From Caballeronia humi (lineage in GTDB: Bacteria > Pseudomonadota > Gammaproteobacteria > Burkholderiales > Burkholderiaceae): a DNA stretch of 64,000 bases. The notes under the pieces were generated by a model, which worked only from the letters and a program-made list of their open reading frames with translations, searched no databases and was not told the origin of the DNA. Positions 55,460 to 64,000 of the stretch are shown here, piece by piece. Each line of letters starts with the position of its first letter. Within the stretch, counting starts at the first letter, position 1. Both the position numbers and the translations under genes were made by a program. The stretch spans positions 529,506 to 593,505 of the forward strand of contig NZ_FCNW02000001.1 of the NCBI RefSeq assembly GCF_001544475.1, written 5' to 3'.

Positions 55460-56770
55460 TCAAAACGCCACGTAAGGCGTGCTGCCCGGCAGATCGAAGC
55501 CGACATACACATGCCGCCCGTAGAAGAACGGCATGCCGAAGTCGAAGAAGCTCGAATCGCCGAAACTGCCCGCGAGGCTGTTGAACGCGAACTTCCCGCC
55601 GCCCGACGTCAGCGTCCGCGCGCTTACGACGCGGAAGTTGACCGTCGCGGAGGTGGTGCCGTCGAGACCCTTGATCGCGTTGTTCAGCGACAACTCCGAC
55701 GACGGGCAATAGAACGTCGACGACGTGCATTGCGAGATCGAATTGTCGGCGAAGAAGGTGCCGTTCGAACCGGTGTCGAAGAACGTCGTGACCGCCGACT
55801 TGTTGTAGTTGCCGTTCACGTTGCCGCTGGTGTCGGTGGTGAAGGTCGTCACGCCGGTGCGGGCGTTGTTACTCTGCGTGCCGATGCCGAAGACGAGCGT
55901 CCCCGACGCCGACGCGGTGCCGTTGTCGCTGATGGGCGGCATCGTCACGATCACGCCGTTGTTGTTGACGGCGAACTTCGTGACCGGATTGACGACCTGC
56001 TGCGTGAGCGGCACGCCGACTGGCGTGCAGTTCGTGCCGTTCGGGCATGAGTAGTACATGCTCTGCGACGCCGTCAGGCAGCTTGCGCCGCAATCGTAGA
56101 TCGCGTTGCCGACGCCGAGAATGCCGTTCGCGCCGAGATCGGTCGACGTGGCTTCGTTGCTGCCGCTCACGCAGCCGCTCGCCGGAACCGACGACGCGCT
56201 CAGGTCGCCGATGATCTGCACGGGAATATTCGACGCCGTCTCCCCGCCGATCTTCACGTCCGCCTGACGCACCGTGCCCCAGGTGAAGCCGTCCGCGAAC
56301 TGCGTGCATTCGGCGAGTTGTCCGCCGCCCTGCGCCGCGCTGACCGGCAGGTTGCCGAGCACCTGCTGCGCCGCGCCGCTCACGAGCCGCAAGCCGTAGG
56401 AGCCGGTATCGAGCTGGATGTTGTCGATCGTCTGGCACACGGAGGTGTTGGGCGCGCAGACCGTCACCGATACGTTCGGGATGTTGACGAAGTTCGCCGC
56501 GCCCTTGTTGACCGTGATCGGCACGGCGTTCGTGCCGTTGACGGCGATCGGCTGGTTGTTGGTGCCGCCCGTGCCGACGTCGCTGCCACTGCTGGAGCCG
56601 CCGCCGCTGCCGCCGCTCGAGCCGCCGCTGGAACTGCTGCTGCTCGAATTGTTGTCGTCGCCGCCGCCGCACGCGACTAGCGCGGTCGCGAGCATCGCGG
56701 TCGCGAGCCAGCCGACGAGGCGCTTGAAGAACGGCGTGGATGATTGGGTGTTGAGGTGCGTCGGACGCAT
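55460..56770 (-). CDS. DUF3443 lipoprotein with pepsin-like aspartic-protease landmarks
   Basis: 436 residues. The lipobox LVAC (C34) is followed by a Ser/Gly-rich spacer (36-70), then a beta-rich domain assigned to DUF3443, whose function is unknown. Two aspartic-protease-type motifs stand out: QLDTGSYGLRLV (D121) and FFDTGSNGTFFA (D332). Between them is GANGILGVG (214-222), like the DGILGLG of pepsins, and near the end GMPFFYGRHVYVGFD (412-426), like the pepsin C-lobe closing strand. Cys residues are plentiful. By family knowledge function is unassigned; the protease idea is mine. The ATG has GGGAG upstream. It follows the DUF2844 gene by 17 bases. Confidence 0.85.
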   Translation of the reverse strand: MRPTHLNTQSSTPFFKRLVGWLATAMLATALVACGGGDDNNSSSSSSSGGSSGGSGGGSSSGSDVGTGGTNNQPIAVNGTNAVPITVNKGAANFVNIPNVSVTVCAPNTSVCQTIDNIQLDTGSYGLRLVSGAAQQVLGNLPVSAAQGGGQLAECTQFADGFTWGTVRQADVKIGGETASNIPVQIIGDLSASSVPASGCVSGSNEATSTDLGANGILGVGNAIYDCGASCLTASQSMYYSCPNGTNCTPVGVPLTQQVVNPVTKFAVNNNGVIVTMPPISDNGTASASGTLVFGIGTQSNNARTGVTTFTTDTSGNVNGNYNKSAVTTFFDTGSNGTFFADNSISQCTSSTFYCPSSELSLNNAIKGLDGTTSATVNFRVVSARTLTSGGGKFAFNSLAGSFGDSSFFDFGMPFFYGRHVYVGFDLPGSTPYVAF

Positions 56771-56787
56771 ATGAGTTCTCCCGTCCG

Positions 56788-57351
56788 TTACTTGATATCG
56801 CTGCCGCTGACGCCGGCGGGCAGTTTTTCGGGCAGGTAAGCCTTGCCGGCGAACGAGCCCATGTGGCCGCCCGATTGCACGACGAGGCCAGAATCGTTCA
56901 CGCTGACGGGCCCACGGCTGCCGCGCGCGGCGCGCTGCGCCTTGAGGCCATCCAGATATTGCGGGAAATAGGAGCCGAGCAAATTGAGCAAGTCGGGCAT
57001 CTGTCTCCCCTTCCACGCGATGCCGAACACGACTCCTTCCGCTGACACGTATTCGTTGACGTTCGTGCCATTGGCGAGCGTGGTCGCGCGGACGGTGTAC
57101 GTCGCCGCCGACGAAGCGCTCGCCGACGCAGCGCCCGATACCGCGCCCGGCACGGCGACGGAGCGCGACACCGCGCGGTTGGCGGTGGCGCCGTCGGGCG
57201 TCGCCATCGGCGCGCCGCCGAGGACGGCGTGGGCCGGTGCCGCGGCAAACGTGGCGCACACGGCGATCAGGGCGGCCAGCAACGGCAGCATGGCGCGCGG
57301 CTTGCCTTCACTTTCGATACGACCCTTCGGGGAATGATTCAATGACCTCAC
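56788..57351 (-). CDS. DUF2844 secreted protein
   Basis: 187 residues. A signal peptide (LPLLAALIAVCATFAAAPAHA) precedes VLGGAPM, then an Ala/Ser-rich part and a domain with TTLANGTNVNEYVSAEGVVFGIAWKG, characteristic of DUF2844. Function unknown; it is regularly paired with DUF3443, so the two may be enzyme and helper or substrate. The GTG at 57351 follows an AGGAGG site closely; ATG at 57291 is an alternative that gives a shorter signal peptide. Confidence 0.82.
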   Translation of the reverse strand: MRSLNHSPKGRIESEGKPRAMLPLLAALIAVCATFAAAPAHAVLGGAPMATPDGATANRAVSRSVAVPGAVSGAASASASSAATYTVRATTLANGTNVNEYVSAEGVVFGIAWKGRQMPDLLNLLGSYFPQYLDGLKAQRAARGSRGPVSVNDSGLVVQSGGHMGSFAGKAYLPEKLPAGVSGSDIK

Positions 57352-57627
57352 TGCTCCTCCTGCGAATTTCGTCCGGCCGCCGCATTGTCACGATTGTCAC
57401 GGCGGGGCGGTGTTTCTCCGGCGGCGAAACGGCGCAAGAAAGCGACCGTTTCGATCCAGGCTAACGAAGTATGCCAGCCGAAAGGCGCCAGCCGGAAGTT
57501 CGCGAACGTACGCTCGCAGACAGATCTTCTCAAATCCGCCTATTTATCTCGAAATTGTCTGCGCAGAAAGCAGCGCAGGGCGCCATTCATGCGCCCTGCG
57601 AGGGTTATATCAGAAGAATTGTGCGCG

Positions 57628-58335
57628 CTAGAAACCGAGGCTCGCGAGCAGATCATCGACCTGCGACTGGTCCTGCACCACGTCGGTGCGTCCTTCCGGA
57701 TTGATCTGCGGACCGTTAAGCAGCGTGTCCGGACTGCCGCTCGCCGACATCATCGCCGCCGCCGACGCCGCGAACTGCTCGCGCCGCTCCGGTGCAATGT
57801 TTTCGAGCAGCACGCCGAGCAGTTGCTGCTCGATCAGATACACGACATCGGTGATCTTCTTGATGACCTGCCCGGTCAGATCCTGGAAATCCTGCGCGAG
57901 CATGATTTCGAGCAACTGCGCGTTGGTCGCCTGCGTGTTTTCGGGCACCTGCTTCAGGAAACCGCGCGTTTCGGCGATCAGCGCGCTTGCGTCGCCCTTC
58001 GCGAGCGGCGCCGCGTACCACTCGTCCCAGCGTGCATCGAGCGCTTGCGCGTCGCGTTGCATCGATTCCTGCATCGGCTTGGCGAGTTCGATCGCGTTCA
58101 GCGCGCGGTCGGCGGCCTGCTCCGTCATCGTCGCGACGTACTTCAGGCGCTCGCGTGCATCCGGCACCATTTCCGACACCGCCTCGACCTGCTTGTCGAG
58201 GCCGAGCTCGCGCATCGAGTCACGCAGCGTGCGCGTCAGTTGCCCGATGCGGGCGAGGATGCGGTCGCTGGAATCGGCGCCTTCGTACTCGGCGACCGCC
58301 TCGGCGAGTTCGCTTTGTTGTGTGAGATCGGTCAC
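57628..58335 (-). CDS. cheZ: CheY-P phosphatase CheZ
   Basis: 235 residues, long helical dimer that dephosphorylates CheY-P. The catalytic segment AQDFQDLTGQVIKKI contains the conserved Asp and the active-site Gln; the C-terminal VDDLLASLGF is the CheY-binding tail. The start is GTG at 58335, two bases after the cheY stop, with GGGGG within the end of cheY as ribosome site. Last gene of the chemotaxis operon in the window. Confidence 0.95.
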   Translation of the reverse strand: MTDLTQQSELAEAVAEYEGADSSDRILARIGQLTRTLRDSMRELGLDKQVEAVSEMVPDARERLKYVATMTEQAADRALNAIELAKPMQESMQRDAQALDARWDEWYAAPLAKGDASALIAETRGFLKQVPENTQATNAQLLEIMLAQDFQDLTGQVIKKITDVVYLIEQQLLGVLLENIAPERREQFAASAAAMMSASGSPDTLLNGPQINPEGRTDVVQDQSQVDDLLASLGF

Positions 58336-58337
58336 GA

Positions 58338-58733
58338 TCAGCCCCCCGTTTTGGCCATCTTCTCGAGAATCTTGGTCAGCTTCTCGTCGAGGGTCGCAGC
58401 CGTGAACGGCTTGACCACGTAGCCGCTCGCACCGGCCTGCGCCGCCGCGATGATGTTCTCCTTCTTCGATTCCGCCGTCACCATCAGCACCGGCAGGTGC
58501 GACAGCGTCGCGTCGGCACGGATTTGCTGGAGCATCGCAAGGCCGTCGAGGTTCGGCATGTTCCAGTCGGAGATCACGAAGTCGAAGCCGCCGCCCTTCA
58601 GGCGCGCGAGGCCGGCCGCGCCGTCTTCGGCTTCATCGACGTTCGAATAGCCGAGTTCCTTCAGCAGGTTTCGCACGATACGGCGCATCGTCGGAAAGTC
58701 GTCGACGACGAGGATCTTCATGTTCTTGTCCAT
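58338..58733 (-). CDS. cheY: chemotaxis response regulator CheY
   Basis: 131-residue single-domain receiver. D11-D12 acidic pocket, phospho-acceptor D56 (ISDWNMP), Thr in VTAESKKEN and the switch Lys in [10 protein letters not shown]. Phosphorylated by CheA, it binds the flagellar switch. ATG 58733 chosen with GGAG ten bases upstream; GTG two codons earlier is also near that site. Followed by cheZ. Confidence 0.96.
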   Translation of the reverse strand: MDKNMKILVVDDFPTMRRIVRNLLKELGYSNVDEAEDGAAGLARLKGGGFDFVISDWNMPNLDGLAMLQQIRADATLSHLPVLMVTAESKKENIIAAAQAGASGYVVKPFTAATLDEKLTKILEKMAKTGG

Positions 58734-58799
58734 CTTCACTCACTCCTGTGTGTTCGCATGCGGCAAGCGCCGCGTCTGCATTCAAAATCGGTACGGCGC

Positions 58800-59915
58800 T
58801 CAGACGCGCTGCACGCGTTCGCCCATCGATGCCAGCCGCGCCATCACGCGCCGGCTCATTTCCGTGAGCGGCGCGATCTCGATTGCGCCGCCTGCTGCAA
58901 TTGCTTCGCGCGGCATGCCGAACACCACGCAACTCGCTTCGTCCTGCGCGAACGTGTAAGCGCCCGCCTGCTGCATTTCCAGAAGACCGGCGGCACCATC
59001 GCGGCCCATGCCGGTCAGGATCACGCCGAGCGCGTTCTTGCCCGCGTGCTGCGCGGCCGAGCGGAACAGCACGTCGACCGATGGCCGATGCCGGTTTACC
59101 GGCGGCGCATCGGAAAGATGCGCGACGTAGTTCGCCCCGCTTCGCGCGAGCACGAGGTGCGCGTGTCCCGGCGCGATGTACGCGTGACCCGGCAGGACGC
59201 GCTCGCCGTGCTCCGCTTCCTTCACCGCGATGCGGCACAGGCCGTTCAGGCGCTGCGCGAACGACTTCGTGAAGCCCGGCGGCATGTGCTGCGCGATCAT
59301 CACGGCGGGCGCGTCGGGCGGCAGCGGCACGAGCACTTCGCGAATCGCCTCGGTGCCGCCCGTCGATGCGCCGACGATGATCAGCTTCTCGGTACTGACG
59401 AGCGGGTTGTTGAACAGCGGCGCGGGCTTCGCGGCTGCGCCCTGCGCGCCGCCGCTCGCGGCATGCGCCGTGTGAGGCATCTGCCGCACGCGAGCACGCG
59501 ACGCCGCGCGAATCTTGTCGGCCAGTTTCTCGGCGTAATCGAGCATGCCGTCGCGGATGCCGACCTTCGGCTTCGTCACGAAATCGACGGCGCCGAGTTC
59601 CAGCGCGCGCAGCGTGATTTCGTTGCCGCGCTCCGTCAACGACGACACCATCACGACCGGCATCGGGCGCAGGCGCATCAGCTTCTCCAGGAAGTCGAGG
59701 CCGTCCATGCGCGGCATTTCGACGTCGAGCGTCAGAACGTCCGGGTTGTGCTGCTTGATCAGTTCGCGCGCGACCAGCGGGTCGGGCGCGGTCGCGCAGA
59801 CGTGCATGTCGGGCTGCGTGTTGATGATCTCGGTCATCAGGCTGCGCACGAGCGCCGAATCGTCGACGCACAGCACCTCGATCCTGTGGCCTGCCTGTTG
59901 CTGGATGATGCTCAT
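58800..59915 (-). CDS. cheB: receptor methylesterase/deamidase CheB
   Basis: 371 residues: receiver (about 1-130; D13-D14 in CVDDSALVR, phospho-Asp in [11 protein letters not shown]), linker, then CheB methylesterase (about 175-365; [10 protein letters not shown] with catalytic Ser, [16 protein letters not shown] with His, [11 protein letters not shown] with Asp). Resets receptor methylation. The ATG overlaps the cheD stop (ATGA) and has GGAGG six bases upstream inside cheD. Confidence 0.96.
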   Translation of the reverse strand: MSIIQQQAGHRIEVLCVDDSALVRSLMTEIINTQPDMHVCATAPDPLVARELIKQHNPDVLTLDVEMPRMDGLDFLEKLMRLRPMPVVMVSSLTERGNEITLRALELGAVDFVTKPKVGIRDGMLDYAEKLADKIRAASRARVRQMPHTAHAASGGAQGAAAKPAPLFNNPLVSTEKLIIVGASTGGTEAIREVLVPLPPDAPAVMIAQHMPPGFTKSFAQRLNGLCRIAVKEAEHGERVLPGHAYIAPGHAHLVLARSGANYVAHLSDAPPVNRHRPSVDVLFRSAAQHAGKNALGVILTGMGRDGAAGLLEMQQAGAYTFAQDEASCVVFGMPREAIAAGGAIEIAPLTEMSRRVMARLASMGERVQRV

Positions 59916-60745
59916 GCTTCCTCCGCGGTCTTCGTGCCGCGCTCCGCGCGAGCCAGACCGTTAGCGTTCAGCCCGGATGCCGAGCCGAACAATTCGATGC
60001 GGGGTTTCGCGGCCGCCGTGGCCGCGCCGAACAACTCGACGCGGGGCTTCGTTGCAGCCGCGCCTGCAACTGCGCCGCTGGCCGCGAACAATTCCACGCG
60101 CGGCCTGGCACCCGACGCGCCCGACTGATTGAACATTTCGACGCGCGCCCGGGCCCGCGCGAGCCGTTGCGCGCGTTCTTCCGGCGTGCGGCTCACGAGC
60201 GCCTGCTCGCGCTCGACGACACTCGTTTCCTGCTGCGTCTTCAGCTTCTTGACCATCACCTGGCCGCTCTTCGGCATGAATGCAACCTTGCGCGGATGCG
60301 CGCCCTGCAGGTCCTCGGCGACGATGCGGATCTTTTCCAGCGCGAGATAGCGGCGCACGAATTCCGAATTGCGATCGCCGATGTTGATCGTCGTCATGCC
60401 CGCGAGCACGGCGCCGCCGCCGAACACCTTCGCCTCGAAGCGCTCGCGCCGTCCGCCGCGCTTGATCAGTTCGTTGATCAGCACTTCCATCGCGTAGGCG
60501 CCGTAGCGCATCGAATCGGACGTTGCGTGCGATGCATCGGAGCCGTCGTCGGGCAGCATGAAGTGATTCATCCCGCCGATGCCCGCCGTGCGATCGTTGA
60601 TGCACGCCGCGACGCACGAGCCGAGCACCGTGACGAGCACCATGTCCTCGCTCGTCATATAGAACTCGTTCGGCAGCAGCTTCACGCCTGGCTTTTGGAA
60701 ATGCGTGTCGAAATACAAGTTCGACGCGATCGGCAACCCGCTCAT
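59912..60745 (-). CDS. cheD: receptor glutamine deamidase CheD with C-terminal repeat extension
   Basis: 277 residues. The CheD core (about 25-185) has [25 protein letters not shown], with the catalytic Cys and His, and KVFGGGAVL. After about residue 195 comes an extension with four copies of (R/K)(A/P)R(V/I)E(L/M)F: ARVEMF, PRVELF, PRVELF, PRIELF, at about 199, 214, 233 and 247, joined by Ala/Ser/Gly linkers. CheD proteins without it are 160-235 residues. The ATG overlaps the cheR stop and the stop overlaps the cheB start (ATGA each). Confidence 0.94.
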   Translation of the reverse strand: MSGLPIASNLYFDTHFQKPGVKLLPNEFYMTSEDMVLVTVLGSCVAACINDRTAGIGGMNHFMLPDDGSDASHATSDSMRYGAYAMEVLINELIKRGGRRERFEAKVFGGGAVLAGMTTINIGDRNSEFVRRYLALEKIRIVAEDLQGAHPRKVAFMPKSGQVMVKKLKTQQETSVVEREQALVSRTPEERAQRLARARARVEMFNQSGASGARPRVELFAASGAVAGAAATKPRVELFGAATAAAKPRIELFGSASGLNANGLARAERGTKTAEEA

Positions 60746-61665
60746 GCGTCCGCTCCTGCGAGCGCGCGCGCTGGCTTCGGCTGAACCTTCAGGTCGCGCG
60801 TCATTTCGTAGACCGTCTGCCCGCGCAGCTTGAACGCCTGCGTCACATACGTGAAGTTCTCCGAGTGGCCGGCGAACAGCAGTGCGCCCGGCTTCATCAG
60901 CGGCTCGAAGCGCGACAGCACTTGCGCTTGCGTCGGCTTGTCGAAGTAGATCATCACGTTGCGGCAGAAGATCGCGTCGAACGGGTTCTTCAGGTTGTAG
61001 TTCGTGTCCGTCAGGTTCAGGCGCTCGAACTTCACGAGCGCGCGCACTTCCGGACGCACCTTCACGAGTCCCGCATGCGCGCCTGTGCCCTTCAGGAAGA
61101 AGCGCTTCAAACGCTCCGGGCTCAATTGCTTGACCTGGTCGAGCGAATAGACGCCTGCGTCGGCCTTGGCGAGCACCTGGCTGTCGATGTCGGTCGAGAA
61201 CACGGTGCACTGGCGCGCGGCCTGCTCGCCGAGCGCTTCGATCAGTGTCATCGCGATCGAATACGGCTCCTCGCCCGTCGATGCCGCCGAGCACCACACC
61301 GACACCGGCTGCTGCCGCCGCTTCACGAAATCCGCGAGGATCGGGAAGTGATGCGACTCGCGGAAGAACGCGGTCAGGTTGGTGGTCAGCGCGTTGACGA
61401 AGGCTTCCCATTCGGCGCTGTCGTTGCTCGCTTCGAGGCGGTCGAGATACTGGCGAAACGTATCGATGCCGCACGCGCGCAGGCGCCGCGCGAGACGGCT
61501 GTAGGCCATGTCGCGTTTGTGGTCGGACAGCGAGATGCCCGCGCGGCGATGAATCAGCTCGCGAATGCGGGCGAAATCCGCCGACGTGAATTCGAAATCG
61601 CGTTCGACATCGGAGGTCCTCGGACGCTCAGTCGTGTCGATGCGTGCTTGGCGCGTTGCCGTCAT
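60742..61665 (-). CDS. cheR: chemoreceptor methyltransferase CheR
   Basis: 307-residue SAM-dependent methyltransferase that methylates receptor glutamates. N-terminal helical domain (about 25-95; [21 protein letters not shown]) and catalytic domain with [19 protein letters not shown] [28 protein letters not shown] and [14 protein letters not shown]. The beta-subdomain that grips the receptor pentapeptide is present, fitting the DWETF tail of the upstream receptor. 167 bases separate it from the receptor gene; its stop overlaps cheD. Confidence 0.96.
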   Translation of the reverse strand: MTATRQARIDTTERPRTSDVERDFEFTSADFARIRELIHRRAGISLSDHKRDMAYSRLARRLRACGIDTFRQYLDRLEASNDSAEWEAFVNALTTNLTAFFRESHHFPILADFVKRRQQPVSVWCSAASTGEEPYSIAMTLIEALGEQAARQCTVFSTDIDSQVLAKADAGVYSLDQVKQLSPERLKRFFLKGTGAHAGLVKVRPEVRALVKFERLNLTDTNYNLKNPFDAIFCRNVMIYFDKPTQAQVLSRFEPLMKPGALLFAGHSENFTYVTQAFKLRGQTVYEMTRDLKVQPKPARALAGADA

Positions 61666-61832
61666 GATGCTTCATGCCTCTCGTGGAGCTGCATCGCGCG
61701 CCGCGATGCCCAATCCCCGCGACCATGCGGCCCGATGCGCGCTGCGTTCGCGCGCTTCGATGAGTCGCCCTTGGCGGGGCGAGATGCCGAAAACCTGCAT
61801 GGTCACTTCACACTGCCTTGAATGAATGATGC

Positions 61833-63641
61833 TCAGAACGTTTCCCAGTCGCCGTCGTCGGCGGTGGTCGCGCGTGTCTTGCGGGCTGCTGTTGCTGCCT
61901 TGCTTGCATCTGCGCCCGTAGCTGCGCTTTTGCTTGTATCTGTATTAACGGCGCGATTGCGCGCGACGTTAGGCTCGGCGGCAACTTTCGTTGCGTCGGC
62001 GTGCTTGGTTACCTTGAGCGGCGCCGGCTCGATGCGTGCGCTGGAAAGACGCGCTGCGGCCACGGACGCGCTCGGCTTCGCCTGCATGCCTTCGATCTGC
62101 CATTGCGCGACGACGTCCTTCAACTGACGCGTCTGGTCTTCGAGCGATGCCGCCGCAGCCGCTGCCTGTTCGACGAGCGCCGCGTTCTGTTGCGTGACGC
62201 TGTCCATCTGCGTGACCGCGCGATTGACCTGCTCGATGCCGTCCGACTGCTCTTCGGAGGCCGCGCTGATCTCGCCCATGATGTCGGTCACGCGGCGCAC
62301 GGCCTGCACGATCTCGCCCATCGTCTCGCCTGCTTGCGCGACGAGTTCCGAGCCGCTTTCGACCTTGTCGGCCGAGTCGCCGATCAGCGCCTTGATTTCT
62401 TTCGCCGCCGCCGCGCTGCGTTGCGCGAGCGAGCGCACTTCGCCTGCGACGACCGCGAACCCGCGCCCTTCCTCACCGGCGCGCGCCGCTTCGACGGCCG
62501 CGTTCAGCGCGAGGATGTTGGTCTGGAACGCGATGCCTTCGATCACGCCGATGATGTCGACGACCTTGCTCGAGCTCGACGCGATCGCGTTCATCGTATC
62601 GACGACTTTCTCCACGACCTGGCCGCCGCGCGACGCGATGTCTGATGCGTTCACCGCGAGCTGGCTTGCCTGGCGCGCGTTCTCCGCGTTCTGCTTCACG
62701 GTGCTGGTGAGTTCTTCCATGCTCGACGCCGTTTCCTGCAGCGACGCCGCCTGTTCTTCGGTGCGCTGCGAGAGGTCCGTGTTGCCGCTCGCGATTTCAT
62801 GCGCGCCGACGTCGATCGATTCCGCGCCGCGATGCACCGAGCCGACCATCGCGGTAAGGTTCGTGCGCATGCGTTCGATGCCCGCGAAGAGGCGGCCGAT
62901 TTCGTTGGTCTTGTCGGTGTGCGCGGACTTCGTCAGATCGCCGCGCGAGATGCGGTCGAAGTGTTCGACGGCGTCGTTGATCGGCTGCACGATGAGGCTG
63001 CGCAACGCGACGCGCGTGGCGAAGAGCGTGATGAACGACAGCACGAGCACGGCGATGATCGCCGTATTGAGCATGCCGATGTGCGACGCGGTGTCCGCGC
63101 GCAGTTGTTCGGCGTGCGTTTGCTGCGCGGCGACGGCGGCGGAGGCGGCGGTATCGAACGCGACGAACATCGGGCTGATTTTCGTATCGGCGATGGCGTG
63201 GTATGCGGCCATGTCGCCGGCGCGGATTGCTGCGAACTCGGGGTTGACGCCGTTGTGCAGCAGCGCTTCGTGTTGGGTAACGACTGCGTCGAGCGTGGCT
63301 TGAGAGAGTGTGGGCTTCGGCGTGTCGAGGTAGAGCTTCCAGTTCTCGTTCGACTTGTCGAGCAGGAACTGGCCGCGGTCGAGGGCCTTCTTCGCTTCTT
63401 CCGCGTTGCCGGATTCGGTGAGCGAGCGTACGCGATCCAGCGTTACGCGCGAGCGCAGCAAGTACGACGAGGACTCGCCGATGGCGCGGATCGCGACCAT
63501 GTCCTGTTGCGCGAGCGCTGAGAGCGACGTGCTTGCGGAATTGAGGCCGGTCAGGGCCAGCGCGCCCACGATTGCCGCGAAGCTCACGAAGAGCAGACCT
63601 ACCAATGTCAACGTCGTGCGAATCGACCAATTCTTCAACAT
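61833..63641 (-). CDS. methyl-accepting chemotaxis protein, Tsr/Tar type
   Basis: 602-residue receptor. TM1 at about 8-30, a periplasmic four-helix-bundle domain (about 31-190), TM2 (about 191-212), HAMP, then the methylation helices and signalling hairpin ([50 protein letters not shown]). The C-terminus is a Lys/Ala/Thr linker ending GDWETF, a variant of the E. coli NWETF tether for CheR and CheB. Ligand unknown. AAGGA precedes the ATG. Genes for CheA and CheW are not in the window and presumably lie to the right. Confidence 0.94.
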   Translation of the reverse strand: MLKNWSIRTTLTLVGLLFVSFAAIVGALALTGLNSASTSLSALAQQDMVAIRAIGESSSYLLRSRVTLDRVRSLTESGNAEEAKKALDRGQFLLDKSNENWKLYLDTPKPTLSQATLDAVVTQHEALLHNGVNPEFAAIRAGDMAAYHAIADTKISPMFVAFDTAASAAVAAQQTHAEQLRADTASHIGMLNTAIIAVLVLSFITLFATRVALRSLIVQPINDAVEHFDRISRGDLTKSAHTDKTNEIGRLFAGIERMRTNLTAMVGSVHRGAESIDVGAHEIASGNTDLSQRTEEQAASLQETASSMEELTSTVKQNAENARQASQLAVNASDIASRGGQVVEKVVDTMNAIASSSSKVVDIIGVIEGIAFQTNILALNAAVEAARAGEEGRGFAVVAGEVRSLAQRSAAAAKEIKALIGDSADKVESGSELVAQAGETMGEIVQAVRRVTDIMGEISAASEEQSDGIEQVNRAVTQMDSVTQQNAALVEQAAAAAASLEDQTRQLKDVVAQWQIEGMQAKPSASVAAARLSSARIEPAPLKVTKHADATKVAAEPNVARNRAVNTDTSKSAATGADASKAATAARKTRATTADDGDWETF

Positions 63642-64000
63642 GTTTCTTCCTTCACGGGTTTTGCTATTTGGGTTCTTGCTTTGCACTTTTTAACGCGGGC
63701 GCGTTGAGGGTTTTTGATCTGCGGGCGGGTTTTTGGCAACACCGTTTGATGCGCTTAGGCTTTTAGGGAACTTGCTTTTTTAGCGGTCTATTCGCTCTGC
63801 CCCTGTCCGGGGCGGGACTCACTTTCTTTGCTGCTGCAAAGAAAGTAAGCAAAGAAAGCAGCTTCCAACCGCCAAAACTAACCAACCCCCACTTATGTAA
63901 TGAGGGACTGGCGCTGGAGAGTAAGTGTCGCCCTCACGGTAGAACCGGGCTTGGCTCGCGGACCCACTGCGTCAACGCGCACTTCCTCGGAGTGGTATGC
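63642..64000. repeat. probable dispersed intergenic repeat with hairpin at the right edge
   Basis: No gene is supported in these 359 bases upstream of the receptor gene. ACTTTCTTTGC (63821-63831) and GCAAAGAAAGT (63836-63846) form a perfect 11-bp hairpin with loop TGCT, and the second arm is nearly repeated at 63850-63860 (GCAAAGAAAGC). The purine/pyrimidine-biased block looks like the dispersed intergenic repeats common in Burkholderia-group genomes; I cannot confirm copy number from one window. I see no convincing flagellar sigma-28 promoter. Confidence 0.45.

Overview
The window is GC-rich, almost fully coding chromosomal DNA from a beta-proteobacterium of the Burkholderiaceae, most like Paraburkholderia, Caballeronia or Burkholderia. 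The grounds are a metH split into two genes, stand-alone rfaE2, a birA-coaX pair, a PhaM-type PHB granule regulator, the DUF2844-DUF3443 pair, DUF3567 and DUF1840 proteins, and the cheR-cheD-cheB-cheY-cheZ order. I see no rRNA or tRNA gene, so the genus cannot be fixed from the sequence. I find no insertion sequence, integrase or CRISPR array.

Layout. 1-3.3 kb: start of gshA, then glnK-amtB under a clear sigma-54 promoter with an NtrC-type dyad, then ubiK. 3.4-6.5 kb: comM, an intergenic DnaA-box cluster, a predicted secreted protein and a TlpA-like thioredoxin. 6.6-8.3 kb: a hipBA toxin-antitoxin pair behind three evenly spaced operators. 8.4-13.4 kb: the dctA-dctB-dctD C4-dicarboxylate uptake system with its own sigma-54 promoter. 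13.5-19.5 kb: the envelope/lipoate group dacA-type PBP, D-amino acid transaminase, DUF493, lipB and lipA, interrupted by a DUF2917/LysR pair. 19.6-25.6 kb: hydrolase, thioredoxin-like ferredoxin, VanZ protein and an Mla/Mce lipid transport operon. 25.7-28.2 kb: birA, coaX, a small membrane protein and rfaE2. 28.2-29.7 kb: a winged-helix/Fic protein behind an array of helically phased 10-bp repeats. 29.8-30.7 kb: a ferritin-like di-iron protein.

31.2-38.6 kb looks like a light or photo-oxidative stress island. It holds a CarH/LitR-like B12-binding MerR regulator; divergent from it a flavin amine oxidase, DUF1365 and cyclopropane-fatty-acid synthase operon; an ECF sigma with a small zinc-finger anti-sigma partner; and, divergent from the sigma, a cytochrome b561, a Tat-exported sulfite-oxidase-like molybdoprotein and a pentapeptide MXKDX repeat protein. 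38.7-43.6 kb: phaM, enoyl-CoA hydratase, an orphan ABC binding protein and a FAH-family hydrolase, opposite an IclR regulator. 43.6-55.4 kb: DUF3108, an enol-lactonase-like hydrolase, DUF3567, split metH, DUF1840, argS, a SPOR protein, dsbA and an SDR. 55.5-57.4 kb: DUF2844-DUF3443; the DUF3443 protein carries two DTGS motifs and other pepsin-like landmarks. 57.6-63.6 kb: mcp-cheR-cheD-cheB-cheY-cheZ, joined by ATGA overlaps, then a hairpin-rich, probably dispersed repeat at the right edge.

Best leads: the phased repeats around the Fic promoter together with a Gln in place of the Fic catalytic His; the pepsin-like architecture of DUF3443; the B12 photoreceptor/ECF island; three HipB operators; and the DnaA-box cluster.
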